Translations under genes and position numbers: made by a program | NCBI GenBank assembly: GCA_047967505.1 | Contig: CM106538.1 | DNA from: Dipteris shenzhenensis | Taxonomy: Eukaryota > Polypodiophyta > Polypodiopsida > Gleicheniales | DNA length: 64,000 nucleotides | Direction: 5' to 3' (one strand) | Part shown: in pieces, positions 30,925 through 44,500 of the stretch | Position numbering within the stretch: the first letter of the stretch is position 1 | How the letters are laid out: each line of letters starts with the position of its first letter | Notes under the pieces: model-generated | What the model was told of the DNA's origin: nothing | Seen by the model: only the letters and a program-made list of their open reading frames with translations | Database searches by the model: none

Positions 30925-33900
30925 TGTAAGAAAATAAGACAATGTTTATGCTCAACAGATAACAGGATCTCGTACGCAAGAGAGAAAACAAGATAGTATG
31001 GAGAATCAAAAATTTGATTACGGTAGAACTTATACAATAGATGGCGCTGCCTCCCAACCGTGCGCTTCTGTGAAAGAAGCTTCAATGGCATGCCGAAAAT
31101 AGTAGAAGATGGAGGCTGGATGCTAAGGAATCAGGGTTGCTGTAGCCAGTGATGAAATGGGCTTCACGGGCTTGCTCTTATATAGCCACCAGTCGTAGTC
31201 AGTTAGGCTCAATTGGGTGGCCGACCCACTGCCCAAAATGGTCGACTAGGGGTCGGTCCCAAAATAGGCCACTGACCATACGATAGAACCGGTGCACAAA
31301 TCAGAGCAACTAACCTACGGTCTCCGTTCGGCCCACAGCCATCCGTGATCATCTGAGGCTCCAAACGGGCCTTGCAACTCGAGAGTGGCTGCCCTGGGAA
31401 ATGTTCTGTCTACCCTTAGTGCGGTCGGTCAAGGGATGCCTTCCCGCACTTGCATGTAGCCTAGTTGGCAGTGTGCCAACTCTATCTGAAGCCATCCAGC
31501 CTTAGAACACACATGGCCCCCATTTGGTGTCCAAACCAAGACCTACCGGATAACCGAGCTACTCAAATGCCTTCTCCTCATATGGGGGGCTTACAAGTAG
31601 AGTTAGTTGGTTCTCGCGTAGTTACATGAGAGTGGAGCATTGATATCTAACACCCCCCCTCAATGTCCACCTACAAGTGAACTTACTTTTTCGTCCCAAT
31701 GCCAAGTCAATGAAGATGCCTCTCTAGCAGGTCTCTTCCAAGAGCCTTCATGAAGATGTCCACAGCATTCTCTATAGTCGGACAATACACCAAGTCGACC
31801 TCTCCATCCATGATGAGCTCACGTACAAAGTGATATTGAATCTCAATGTGTTTTGTGCGAGCGTGCAACACTGGGTTCTTTGCAATCACCATGCAACTCT
31901 AATTATCACATGATAACTGCGTAGGAGGCTTGTTCTACACTGCACCCATGTCCCCCAAAATCCTCCTCAACCACACTGCCTCGCAAGAAGCAAAGCTTGC
32001 ATATTTGTACTCGACCTCGGTAGAAGAAAGAGCAACTGTGGGTTGCTTCTTGCTGACCCATGACACAACTCCAATCTCATGTGAGAAACAGTACCCTGTC
32101 AGTGATCTTCTGCTATCCACGTCTCCTGCCTAATCCGAGTAACAGAATCCGGTCAAGATGTTGCCCTTGGTATAGGTGATGCCATAATCAAGTGTGCCTT
32201 TGATGTATTTCAGCACCCACATCCCTGCCCTCCAATGGTTCTCTCGGGGCTTATTGGAAAACCTGGTTAGTACACCAGTCGCAAAAGTGATGTCCGGCTA
32301 TGTATTGCACAAGTAAATCAAGCTGCCCACAAGCCTTTTGTACTTCGCTTCGTCCACCAGTGGTGATGAATCCTCGTTTGAGAGCTTTGCATCAATCTCC
32401 ATAGGGGTACCAACTATCTTGCACTCAGCCATGCCAAATGCCTTCAGTATCTCTCCAGCATACTTCAATTGTGAAATGAAGATCTGTTTCGACTCCAAAC
32501 TTCAATCCCCAAACAAAAATGCATCAGTTCGAGGTCTGTCATTTCAAACTCTCTTCCTAGCAAATGCTTTGTCTGCGAGATCTTCTCTTCATGGTTCCCT
32601 GTTATGACAAGGTCGTCCACATAAAGGACCACAATCATACACCTGCCTCCTTCTCTGAAGATATACAAATCTGCATCATATGGGCTCCTCCTGAACCCAT
32701 TTTGTAGAAAGTAGGCATCAATTCACTGGTACCATGCTCGTGGGGCCTGTTTCAGCCCATAAAGTGCCTTCTTTAGTTTGCATTTTACCTTCTGAACTGG
32801 GGATCTCAAAACCTGTGGTTGTTCCACGTATACCTCCTCCTTGAGATCTCCATTCAGAAAGGTGGATTTCACATCCATCTGAAACACAGGCCAACTTCCC
32901 TGGGTAGCTAAAGCCAAAACACTGTGAATTGTGGTTAGTCAAGCTGTGGGAGCAAAAGTATCTTGATAATCAAAACCATGTACCTGTGCAAATCCTTTTG
33001 CCCTGAGCCGAGCCTTATACTTATCCAACATGCGGTCGGACTTATACTTGGTCTTGTACACCCACTTGGTTCCAATTACCTTGTGTTTTGGTGGTCGATC
33101 CACAAGGTCCCAAGTGTTGTTCTTCATTATGGAGCCATACTCTGACTGCATAGCCTCCATCCACCTATCATCGCCCTCTGCCTCTTCACTGCCTCTTCAA
33201 GACACTTGGGTTCATCAGCACGGATCACTTCTATCATCAAAGCATACTTGACCAAGTGTTCCTGCGCCCTTCTTTGCTGGACCTCTAATTTCTTGGACCG
33301 GTGGTGTTCGGATGGTTCCTCCTCAATGGCTGGAGGTTCTCTGTCGTTCAAAAGTTGCTTTACCCACTTCAGGAATGGCCGTTGCCATTGTGGTTCTACA
33401 GGCTCTTCTTCATCTTCTTTGTCTTGAATCCTCTCAAGCACCGTTGGGGGAGTTCGGTTTGCTATTGGTGGCGGTACTGGATGGATATCCTGGTCTTGGT
33501 TGTTTGGGAAGGAAGCATCCTCCTCCAATTGATGCGGTTGTTTTGAGAAGACCACATCACGACTTAAAATGACCTTCTTGGTAACACGGTTATAGAGACG
33601 GTAACCCTTCGCCTCTTCACTGTAGCCCAAGAAAATACACTTCCGGCTCTTCGGTTCCCATTTTGTCCTGGTAGCATCAAGGACATGCACAAAACAATCA
33701 CATCCGAAAATTCTGAAATGTGCAGCTGAAGGTTTCTTACCAGAAAAGGCCTGCAGTGGAGTCATCCCATTCACACCCTTCGTGTAGCTATGATTGATAA
33801 TGTAAACTATAGTGTTACATGCTTCAGCCTAGAAAGTCTTTGGCAAATCTTTCCCTTTCATCATACTCCGGCCCATTTTGCAGATGACGCGCATCTTGCG

Positions 33901-36501
33901 TTCTGCTACTCCATTTTGCTGTGATGTATGTGGCGGGGGTTTCTGCCTCTTGATTCCGTGACTTTTGTAGTAACTTTCGAATTTAGTCGATGTGAACTCT
34001 CCACCTCTGTCTGATCTTAGATTCTTCACCTTCCTCCTTGATTCTTTCTCGACCATTACATGCCATTCCTTGAACCTACTGAAAGTCTCGTCTTTCGTCT
34101 TCAGGAAGTATATCCATATCCTTCTACTATTGTCGTCGATCAGTGTCATGAAGCAGAAGGAACCACCCAAAGCTTCTGTCTCCATCTTTTTGCAGAGGTC
34201 CGTGTGAACGAGCTCTAGAGGAGCCTTTACCCTGCTGGCCTCTTTGGGAAAGGCCTGCCGATGCTGCTTGCCCATCATGCAAGCTTCACATACATCGGGC
34301 AGATCTAAAATTTCGGGTAGGTCTGCAATCATTCCACTTTTATGCATCTCCTTCAAAGAACTAAGGTTTAGATGACCAAACCTCTCATGCCACAGCTTAG
34401 TGTTCTTCACATCCACTCGAGCATCCACTCGAGCACTGAAAGCTGAGAGTTCGAAAATGTTGTTGCGTCGTGTACCTTTACCAACGACCTTCCCTTGAAG
34501 ATCTAGGATCTGTGCACCATTCTTATCAAATTGAACTTTGAGGTCCCGATCCGTGATTGTAGAAACGGACAACAAGTTCCTCTTGATATCTAGCACATAA
34601 AGAACATCGGACAACTGTTTTACAACTCCATCTAACTTGAGAGCAGTCGTACCTTTTCCTTTTCTAGACATTTTGCATCATTGCCGACTGCCACCATGAT
34701 GTCATTCCCTACCGGTTGTAGAGAGGTATACCAATCCTTCTGACTGGTCATGTGGCGCGATGCACCAATGTCAATGATCCACGGTTCATCTGCAAGTACA
34801 TGAACTGCCTCCATGCAAATCTCCTCAATTGCGACGAACAGCTCTATTGGTACTGCCTGCGCGCTGTTGTTGGACTCTTTCTTTACTCCGTTCTTCTCAT
34901 CTGCAATCTTCTGCGGTACTCATTCTGCTTGTGCCCTACCTTGTTGCAATAGAAGCACTTGATCTTCTTCTTTCTCTTTTTGTCATCAGAAGAAGATGGG
35001 TTACCAGAGTCCTTACCTTGCCTTTCTTTGATCCGGTCCAAAAAGCCGAATCTTCTCCAGTCCTCATCTTTTGACGCATCTCCTCCTCTAGAAGCATCGC
35101 ACTGAAATCCTCAAAGTTGAGGGGCGGATTTCTATTCTACGTATTCAGTGCCGTAACAATACCATCATACTTTGGTGGGAGAATCCGTATGCACCTTCAT
35201 GCTAGATTCTCACTGGTGATGGTGATGCCAATCGCAGTCAGCTGATCGCGCAGATTCTTTACCCTGGTGATGAACTTCTCTGCCTCTTCAGACTCAGACA
35301 ATTTTTCGTTTGCGAGTTGAGTCTCCAGATTCTGAATCCGCATCTGATTCGTGGTCTCATACTGATTTTTCAAGACCGTCCATGCCTCCTCCACTGTGGT
35401 GACATGTTGAATTAATGCCATGACAGAATCACTAACACTTCAGACAATAGAACACAGCACATCTGCATTTCTTCTTGTCCATGCGAGAATCTCATCTGCA
35501 GTTGGTACTATCTATTGTCCTGCATTGGCTGGATCCGGTCTCGGAACCAGCCTCACGTCCACCCCAGTAGTAGTGTCCCAAAGCTCATATGCGCTTAGGA
35601 TGGTATTCATCTTGAACTTCTAGAGAGGATAGTTAGAGCCATCCAACTTTTCACTTTCACCGAACGGTGGGATTCGCAGTCTTGCAGGCTGGGCCATCTC
35701 TCACAATCTGCTCGCAAACAGAAACACACTACCAAATCTTCTTGCTAGAGTCCAGGCTCTGATACCATGTAAGAAAATAATACAACATTTGTGCTCAACA
35801 GATAACAGGATTGCATATGCAAGAGAGAAAACAAGATAGTATGGAGAATCAAAAATTTGATTACTGTAGAACTAATACAATAGACGGCGCTGCCTCCCAA
35901 CCGTGTGCTCTTGTGAAAGAAGCTTCGATGGTGTGCTGGAAATAGTAGAAGATGGAGGCTGGATGCTAAGGAATCAGGGTTTTTGTAGCCAATGATGAAA
36001 TGGGCTTCACGAGCTTGCTCTTATATAGCCACCAGTCGTAGTCGGTTAGGCTCAATTGGGTGGCCGACCCAGTCCACCCAAAATGGTCGATTGGGGGTCG
36101 GTCTCGAAATAGGCCACTGACCATACGATAGAACCGGTGCACAAAATAGAGCAACTGACCTACGGTATTCGTTCGGCCCACAGCCATCCAGGATCATTTA
36201 AGGCTCCAAACGGGCCCTGCAACCCGAGAGTGGGTTGCCCCAGGAAATGCTCCGTCTACCCTCAGTGCGGTCAGTCAAGGGATGCCTTCCTGCACTTGCA
36301 TGTAGCCTAGTTGGTAGTGTGCCAACTCTATCTAAAGCCGTCCAGCCATCAGGCCACACATGGCCCCCATCTGGTGTCCAAACCAAGACCTACCGGATAA
36401 CCGAGCTACTCAAATGCCTTCTCCTCATATGGGGGGCTTACAAGTAGAGCTAGCTGACCATCCCACGTAGTTACACAAGAGTGGACCATTGATATCTGAC
36501 A
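30925..36501 (-). mobile_element. Ty1/copia retrotransposon 2, complete, 5.6 kb
   Basis: The LTRs are 30925-31652 (728 bp) and 35768-36501 (734 bp), with TG...CA ends on the element strand (TGTYAGATATCAATG...TTTTCTTACA). The 5-bp duplication is CAATA at 30920-30924 and 36502-36506. The primer site TGGTATCAGAGC reads on minus at 35767-35756. A purine tract with seven G (31653-31659 on the complement) borders the 3' LTR. The element interrupts the gypsy fragment in the left inverted arm and is absent from the right arm at about 61430, so it is younger than the duplication. Confidence 0.95.
31707..35697 (-). pseudogene. Copia gag-pol polyprotein, degraded
   Basis: Gag starts MAQPARLRIPPFGESEKLDG at 35697. 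A CCHC region follows near 34940, read only in pieces. The protease site reads DIGASRHMT (expected DSGAS) near 34760. The integrase (34410-33829) has KLWHERFGHL, CEACMMGKQHRQAFPKEA, LIDDNSRRIWIYFL, LRSDRGGEF and SQQNGVAERK, and continues as GKKPSAAHFRIFGCDCFVHV. RT (33160-32465) has NTWDLVDRPPKHKVIGTKWV, MDVKSTFLNGDLKEEVYVEQ and YVDD (32623-32612). RNase H has SSTEVEYKYASFASCEAVWL and HARTKHIEIQYHFVRE, and the frame ends LLERHLH at 31707. Stops and a few frameshifts inactivate it. Confidence 0.95.
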
Positions 36502-36506
36502 CAATA

Positions 36507-37234
36507 TGCCACTTTGACATGGACCATGACTATGTTATTGAAAGATGGTGTTGATTTCTCTTGGTGTGAGGACTGTGATCAAGGGTGCTCTTGCTTATGA
36601 ACCCATCCTATGCAATCTTGATTCATCTAAGACCTTCATACAAACCCAGGATTTGGCGATCACAATTTTGTAGGAATTCTTCTCCAACAAGGGGAGGAAT
36701 GATTCAAATATCCCAATCGGTTTGCTTCATAGGGCAGATGCTTGAAACAGAGCAAAGCTATTCAAAGTCTGACATGCATGCTCTATCTTTGGTGTTTTTC
36801 ATTGAAAAGTTTAAGCACTATGTGGCAGGTAGACCCTTCATTATCATTTCAAGCAATGGCCTTGCAAAGCAAGTTTTGCAGTCACCAAATCCCCTAGGCC
36901 AATTGGCTAAGTGGTTGGAAATCCTTCTAGGATATGACTTTTCTTTCAAGATTGTAAAACGGGGTTGTTACATTTGAATAATTCCTTGATTTTTCTAGAA
37001 GAATGTCATGATGTAAACCTTGTAGCAGCCATAGAAGTGAATGATCCATGGTATGGAGGCATTTATAGGTTTTTGGCTACTATTTCTTTTCTGCCTAATG
37101 ACACCTATTATGAGTGGAAGAAGATACGTAGAGATAGTAGACACTCTACCCTCTTTGATGGAGTTTTGCTCCACCAAGGCATGGATGGAGTATTGAGGAG
37201 GGATATTGATGTAGAAGAAGTGCCAAAAGTGTGA
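36507..37234 (+). pseudogene. Ty3/gypsy RNase H and integrase N-terminus (left arm)
   Basis: Continuation of the RT fragment after copia 2. Blocks are VIKGALAYEPIL, ETEQSYSKSDMHALSLVFF, EKFKHYVAGRPFIII and LAKWLEILLGYDFSFKIVK (RNase H). Next is NDPWYGGIYRFL and NDTYYEWKKIRRDSRHSTLF, then GVLLHQGMDGVLRRDI, the linker before the HHCC integrase domain. Coding ends there, and no integrase core is present. Confidence 0.8.
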
Positions 37235-37254
37235 TTAGGTTGGTGCTTTCCATT

Positions 37255-38540
37255 TTAAGCTTTTCCCATTTCGCCTAGCACTTCCGTGACATTGTCGACA
37301 CCCACTTCACCATCCAATATTGCCATGGACTTTCTAGTTTGGTAGAAGGTAGGAATCACAACATTTCTATCATTACGCTCAAAGTACTTACCCAGCTTGG
37401 TGATTGGTTTCTTCAGCAAGTTTGGCGCTTTGGTAGGAGCTTCTACTACCTCGGTGGCCACTTCTCCTGGAGTGCCCATTTGTCTATTCATCCAATTAGA
37501 GAGGTATAGTTACGAGACACACCATTCATATTCTATCATGATTTACTATAAGTGTGGTTAGAGTATTACCCCAGCCACACTTGTATATTCTATCCACTAT
37601 GTCTAATAATATTTTCCAACTTGTAGGCACACTCGTAGAAAGTGACGATCCTCAAAGGGCGGTGCGTGCGCATGCTATAATGATGAGTCAAATCATAGCG
37701 TGATCATTTAAGATGTTCACGTCCATCTGATCTCTATCTTATTGAAGGAAGTATTTCGATTGAACATGCCAGTAGCCCGTAGTCCCCATTAGTAGTTACA
37801 TAATGCTACAATGCTTATTTTAACAATGGCAGCTACTCACAATCACAAGGAGATCTGATTAAAAAAGCACTTGATAAAGGCCTCTAAGTAGTCTATAGAT
37901 TTTTGTCAAAGCTAGTTGGCTTGAAGATTTGTGTGGTATGTGTGCCATGATAATATCTGGCTCGAATGGTCACGTCATTAGAAGATGGCCATGAAGTGGA
38001 TTTGTTCCTCATCTTTGAGAAAACATTTGAACCATAGTTGAAGTCTATTATCAAAGGACCAACCCACCACAAGCTCAGATGCCACTTTGTATGTTGTACC
38101 ATAGACTCACATTCGGTAAGGTACAATAGCCAAAATCCATTCCTACACCTCTTGGATAAGCTGGAACATCTAGAGATAAGGACATCAAGCAACATTCTAA
38201 GGAACAGGGCCCTAAGGAGCATATTGACCATAGCAACCAAAAGAATTGAGAGGGGAACAATGATGAGGGAACCTCCCAGTAGCAATCAATGTTAGGTAGA
38301 TAGAGGTTTATAAGGCAGCCACAGGTGAAGTTGCCACTAAACAACATAGGCAAGAGGTGCCTATAGGTGATAAAGTCAACACTAAGCAACGCCAAGAGAT
38401 ACCAACCAAGCAATAAAATTAGCCCAAGCAGGAGCAAAATACTAGCGGAGTAGCAGTGGCAGCTCCAACCAGCACCATCACACCCCTTGTGCCTCCTACA
38501 ATCTTCAAACCGTACCCCCTCTTGAGCTATTTTCACTCCA
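37255..38540 (-). pseudogene. Unrecognised minus-strand frame, conserved in both arms
   Basis: The part 37491-37255 reads NRQMGTPGEVATEVVEAPTK, then NLLKKPITKLGKYFERNDRN and VVIPTFYQTRKSM. The right arm (60450-60680, plus) retains nearly the same residues with one stop. Further upstream on minus are weaker frames to about 38536. It faces the gypsy remnant tail to tail and may be gag of another element. No motif confirms this. Confidence 0.4.
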
Positions 38541-39300
38541 TCCTCCTATGATGATGCATGATGATCATCAGAATCACAATGCCACCAATTCACAGTGGAA
38601 AATTCTTAGGGAGAACATGCTCCATGTCGCCCCGGCTCTAGATTACCTAGCCAACCACTAGATTCCTCCCTAGGCGTTGGATCACAAATTTTTTCTTCAA
38701 ACACAGTATCAGGAGGGGCTAGCTTGGTTTTTTGAGGTGCACAAAGCTAGTCTATGACAAGCATAGGATGATCTCACTAGCAAATGAGACAGTTTATAGG
38801 AGCAGCTCGCTAGCAACAAAAAATTTGTTTATGATGAGCTAGTGGAAGTCACTCCCTATTGCACCAAATTCATACCAACCATAGCAATCTAAAGTGTGAA
38901 GTGGATAGATTGTGATCCTTAATGCCAGGTCCAAATATGAGAAGATAAATTTCACAGAAGTAGTCAATCACTAACTCCGAATAGGGTATATCCAAAGATT
39001 CTCTAGGTGGCACATGATGAGGTAGTGACTATGAGAGTGGAGAATGCCAAGCTCTGACAAGCAGGGGCAGAGGTTGAAAGCCCAAGGAGGGAGATTTTTT
39101 GCCTCAAGGGAAAGATGGAGAATTATGCCCAACTCCAATATTTGATTTGATTATTCCAAGCACCCAAACTACCCCAAAGACAAGAGCTTGATAATGATGA
39201 TTTGGCTATGAGAATACTAGTGTGTGCCATCTATCGAAAACTACTTCCTAGGTAGGTACCTTGAAGCATAAGTTTGCAAGTAATGGCAACAACACTATAG
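38530..39300 (+). pseudogene. Coiled-coil, gag-like frame, degraded (left arm)
   Basis: The plus frame reads NATNSQWKILRENMLHVAPA, LAWFFEVHKAS and, near 39020, VAHDEVVTMRVENAKL. This is followed by AEVESPRREIFCLKGKMENY and LFQAPKLPQRQE, broken by about ten stops. In the right arm the same segment (58894-58685, minus) stays open for 69 codons. Heptad-like spacing suggests a coiled coil, as in some plant gypsy gag proteins. Confidence 0.45.
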
Positions 39301-40375
39301 GCACTTCCAAGGTAGCTAAATTTGTGACTCCATAGGCCCTTCTACTATTGGATCCAATGGCTGAGCATCATGCAAAGAAGTGGAAACTCACACCCATACT
39401 AGTTTTGCAAAGGTGGGAGTTCAAGTATCTTTTTTGGCAGAGAACAGTTTTGAAGTAGGACCCAAAGATCACTTGAGAGGGTTCCCAAAGCCGAGCCCAT
39501 TTTGGTAGGATAGGATCTTCCAAATGTTGTCATAATACCCCAAGTCCTCCGAGTACCCTAGCTATGAGCTCTTACTTATTAGCTATATAGGGCTTGGTGA
39601 TAGGATTGATATTAACTCCCCTACTCCACCACACCCTCTGCACTACGGTGTATTAGGGCTGGTCCAACCTGAAATATCAGTATACAACTATGCTGTATGT
39701 ACCTTTGATATTTTTTTTCAAGACTGATCAGTGTGCTAGCACAATGTTTTTATGTCCGAGTGAAAGAATCATTAGTACCCACACCATTAAGGTGGTAGCT
39801 ATATGGAACAATACACATGATTTACATAAAGATCTACTTACAAAGTGGCAGGAGCGAGTCACACCCACTCAAAAGTATATGTCACTCATTCTGATAATGC
39901 ATTGGGCATATCCGACCCTCCCAAGGACCCCATTATTTAGTTTTGGTCAATGGATTGGCTAACTCATCTAGATACGCCACCACTAGATAGTAACTCTCTA
40001 CTCATTTCCTCCTCTTAAACATAGCAAAGGTTCAATCCCTTCTTCTCTCGATCTCCAACTCATTGTCCCTTGTTCCCCTTCATCTGACAAGTCTGGACAC
40101 TCCTTTGCACGAGGTCCATCTACTTACCCTCCTTGATGAAACCACAATCCCACATGATGACCTCACAATCTCAACCCCCATGCCTCAGCATTTGAGCAAC
40201 AAATGGTACCTACTAGTTTGGAACCGTGATGACCTGGTTGAAAGATTCCAAGGCAAAATTTTGTCCCTCGAGTTAAGGCCAACAAAGGGAAAAGGATCTT
40301 ACCAATATAGGACCAAGCTTGGTATCTATAGATGGTGTCAGAGCATGTCATTGGCTAACTCTCATAGGAAGCGAT
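39301..40375. other. Outer part of the left arm, no gene recognised
   Basis: Short plus frames at 39690-39962 and 40063-40389 are partly conserved in the other arm but show no motif. A string resembling a primer-binding site, TGGTGTCAGAGC, occurs at about 40333, but its orientation would put the element body outside the arm. Confidence 0.35.
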
Positions 40376-40659
40376 CTTGGGTGGTGTGACCTTGGTTAAT
40401 TTTTGAATGGCGAGTATCGGTAGCAGAAAGTGGTGAAGCAAATTACTAAGGGTGGTTGACCAATGCCGAGTAGTGGTGCAACGACCGCGTGCCACCTTTA
40501 GAAGGCAATTTTAAAGTATTTTAGAAAAGCATTGTAATAGGGAGAAAGGAAGAGAGTGTGACATTATGAATTCACGCTCTTCCGCTCACCTATCTTGCTA
40601 GGTTAGGGAGCCTACATTACTACGCCTTCATCCTTTTTTGACATTTTTCTATTGAAATT
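40376..40659. other. No feature seen
   Basis: Sequence between the end of the inverted arm and the CACTA copy. No frame, repeat or terminus was recognised. Confidence 0.4.
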
Positions 40660-41125
40660 TAGCATGCACGGGTGCCAAAACCATCAATAGGGCTCATAGG
40701 TTGGTTTTACATTGGTATTAGCATCGCTATATACTAACACTCATTAACGTTAGTAAATACCAATGTTTCCTTAATGTCCGCATATACCTATGGTAGCAAA
40801 AGTTGGTATATACCATTGGTAATATCGACACTGGTAAAAGTTTTATATAGTAACAGAATTATAGAACGTGGTTTGCAATCCTGGGGTGCCAACTCCCTTT
40901 AGTAAGAAAACCTATCAAAATCTTGAGTATGAGATGAATTTAACAATATGCCATGCATAGAAATTATTCAAATTAACATAGTTGTGTTCTACACTAAAAG
41001 AGCTTCAAATATGTTTTTACACCTTGAAATTTGGGTAACACATGAAAAAGTTACATTCATTTGAAAGGAGATGGGTTTTCATATTTTAGTGTATTTTTTG
41101 TTTTACCTTCCCTCATTTAAAAGAG

Positions 41126-41144
41126 CCCCCCCCCCCCCCCCCCC
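41126..41144. repeat. Poly(C) tract, 19 bp
   Basis: An uninterrupted run of C on plus within the CACTA copy 2 left flank. Confidence 0.95.
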
Positions 41145-41579
41145 TCTTTGGCCTCACATATTATGAAAAATATGTACAAATCTTAAAATCTTGCATATTT
41201 TTCAACGCATATATCTTATATTTTCAATTTTTTGGGAGGGGGGACATGAGATTTTCATATTTTTCCCTTACATATTTGAAATTTTCAAAGGAATTCCATG
41301 TACATTATTTATGGACCTTGTCCCCCCATACCTTGGATTTTAGATGAGGGTAGTAACATATTACATATTGAGTTGGTGCCCTAGGTTTGCAATAAGACCC
41401 CAAATAAGTTTTTGCTACAAGTTTTGTCATTTGAAATATAAGAGTGTGTATATTGAGTTTTAGATCAAAAAAGTCAAGTATTCATGGCAAATTGAATATA
41501 CAAATGTACATAATGCCACTATAAAAGTGAAAGGGGAAAAGATTAAAAGCCTTATCAATGGCAAAAGAATCAATCAGTA

Positions 41580-44500
41580 GGATTTACATCAATGGCCTCA
41601 TCTTGAGCCAAGTCCCACATGCCAAATAATTCTATCTCTAACTATACAAACAATTTATCACCTATATCATCATCGTCTATTGTACATCTACCTAATACTT
41701 GATCCTCTAATCCATCTTCTTCAATAATATTGGGTGATACATGATCCCCATCTACTTTGCCAATGTCAGGATCTCCACCTTCATCCATTATGATGTCATT
41801 ATATGCACTTCATTCTTTCCAACCTATGTCATAATATTCATCTTCTTCCCTAGATTCATCGGGGGTCAACTGGAATATCCATTGGCAGCATCTCTGTATA
41901 TACATGCCCTACCTTCAAAAGTATGTTTACTTTGAGGAGAAGCTTGGATCACATACCCACATGTTGGATCAAAATGATCTGAATGGAAGACCACCTATGT
42001 TCAAGATGCAAATTAAATGCCATAGATTGTATTAATTTTTCTCGGGGGGGTCGCTCATCATATGTAACCCTATCACGTGAGTTCAACAGAAGGATATTTT
42101 TTATTTCTAAAACTTACAGAAATATATAACATGTACCAATTCTTTCAAAACAAAGGCATTGGATTAATTAATTCATTAGAACATACCTGCTCACAATTCT
42201 TAGGAAGAACAAAAGTATCACTTTCATCGGTCCAAAATTTGGTAGAGTCTATGGCAAAGGAACCACTGCTATCTATCCTAACTTAGTGTTAGGATAGTTG
42301 TAGATAGTTCTAAACCATTTTACATCAAGAATGAAAATACTAATCATTTAAAATCTACTGCATAGATTTCATGTATGGTCCCACAATAATCTAATTGTGA
42401 GGAGATAAGATTGGTATCAAAAGCACTTGCTTAGCTATCTTGTATGAAGTTGGCCATGCCCCACAATCAAATGTGATTCTCTTTGAATCTATGCATTCCA
42501 TACAAAAAAGCCATCTATAAGACCATAATGCATTGTACTTTTTGTACTACAAAATAACATCATTAAAGCAATGAGGATACATTTTATAAAGATTGTGATC
42601 ATGAATAAATTAATTGAGTCAAAAGGTAAGAAACTTACATGTAGCATACATCCTCATGCAAACTCTATCTCTCACTCATTATTATCTCCCCATCATCTTT
42701 AGCTTTACAAAGAGCTTGTTGTAGCTAATCATATGATATGTCTTTGGGGAGAAGAGAAAGTTCCCACAGATATGGTTGCACTCACCAGTGCATAACTCTA
42801 AATCTCATCCTTGAATTGACTCTTTCTACTTTGGCCTCTTCATATCTCTCAATCCACTTTTGCATCTCCTTGCTATTAAGGTGATATGATAGTAAGCATA
42901 ACTCACGATGACACTAATCTTGTAGATAGCTATTATAACATTTTTGATAACCATCCTTTCACTATAATTGGGAGGATAAACTATCCAGGCAACAAAGGAA
43001 TTGTAATAATGCATCGCAATCATAGCTATAGTAAGCACGAGGAAAATCATAGGTCTAGTGAGTTTTCAAGCATGTAGAATACTTATAAGAACTTGGGACT
43101 TGAGGCCATTAAGCTTATATTCTAGTTTGTAAATGCTCCTTTCAAGCAATGCATGTGTATTGTTAGTGTCTAGAAAGAGACGATGTTCACCTTGACCGTT
43201 TCCTCCTCTATCTTGGAAAGAATTCATAGTGCATTCAGGAGAACCATTTTTGGACCATGAATTTGGTCCATAAAACACTTGCCTTCAAAGAGGGTGGTGG
43301 TGGATCAAGTTGACCATCACACACAAGATGGTGAAGAAGAAGGTATAAATCATGACCTTCATAAATCATTTTTCTTATATGTGTGGAGTGTCATGCAAGT
43401 GCATTCAAACTACCACCACAAATAGGACAAGCATGGTACCTACTTATAAGCAAGTCCTACATGCATGCATAGAAAGGTCATTATAAGGCATATATAGATC
43501 ACACGAGAAGGCATAAAAGTATCATTAGGCATGCACAAATCTACAATCGTGTACTTGGGAACTCCCCATATCCTAGAAAGTCATGCATGGTTCATATCAA
43601 GGCTGCCCTAATGAAAGTGTCATGGGCATGCCTCAAAGCTCTAGAAATATCAAAGACACATCCTAGACACGTTTGCCTCTCCATAGGGTCTGGAGCTCCT
43701 CTATCAAACGTGACATGTACATGTCGGCATTCTTAGCCTTGTACTTCCCTGGAACAAGTAGGGAAAGAATGAGGTGTCCCTTCTTTATAACACGTTAGCC
43801 ATGGTGGGATTTTATAATTAACTAAGGGTTCATGCCGTCCATTGCAAGCCTAAGATGTACGTTTCCTGGACCAGGATCCCTTGTAAATTCTACCCACATG
43901 TTGTCTATAAGAATAATCTAGAGAAATCCTCAAAGTGTCATTAATGGACCTATTGTAGCATTCCATGTCATCAACTCTACTATAGACTTGCATCTAAACA
44001 TGTGCTATATTTTGGGGATGAGGGAAAGTTTCTCAAGACCTTTACTGGGATCTTCTCACCCTATAATTCCTCTCTATAATGCTATACTCCACACTTTCAA
44101 AAACTAACCAAATTCCCATGCTCATGATGAAAGAGAATACAATCATTAAGAAAAGTGTGGATGATGTCATAATCCATCCCAACCATTGTCAACATCTTAT
44201 TTTTGCTCTCTCTTGATGCAGGCATGGTATTTGGGGTAGGCAACATCTTTTGGAGTAACCTATTGCAATTGAGATGTGTGAGAAAATTTAAGAATGAGAT
44301 ACTAATAACTATTAAAACAATTAAGATCAAAACATCAATTGATATAAATTATATGCTAACCTCATTAAGGCCCAGACACTTGTGTTTGACCAACCATCCT
44401 TTGCTTGCAAATTCAAGATCGACGAGATTCAAGCCTGTAGATTTGAAATCCAAGCACCATCATACAAGCGTGTTGATTGCAACTCCTGCACCACAATCTC

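Larger units (their letters stand above)
28374..40375. repeat. Left arm of a >6.4-kb inverted duplication
   Basis: After removing copia 2 (5,577 bp plus one 5-bp TSD), about 6.42 kb of this interval matches the reverse complement of 57560-64000 along its whole length. Shared landmarks are the F exon 1, the gypsy RT/RNase H remnant, the ERNDRNVVIPTFYQTRKSM frame, the coiled-coil frame and the end GGAAGCGAT (40367-40375). The right arm runs off the window, so the duplication is longer than seen. The spacer is 17.2 kb. Confidence 0.9.

Noticed and set aside
37893-38536. 153-codon minus frame rich in L, C and W resembling membrane segments (also 59421-59867)
   Set aside because: It is frame-shifted against the neighbouring conserved minus frame, and the hydrophobic look comes from antisense of ordinary sequence; no support for a membrane protein.
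40333-40344. A copia primer-binding site (TGGTGTCAGAGC)
   Set aside because: One mismatch to the consensus, no LTR end precedes it, and its orientation would place the element body outside the repeat arm.
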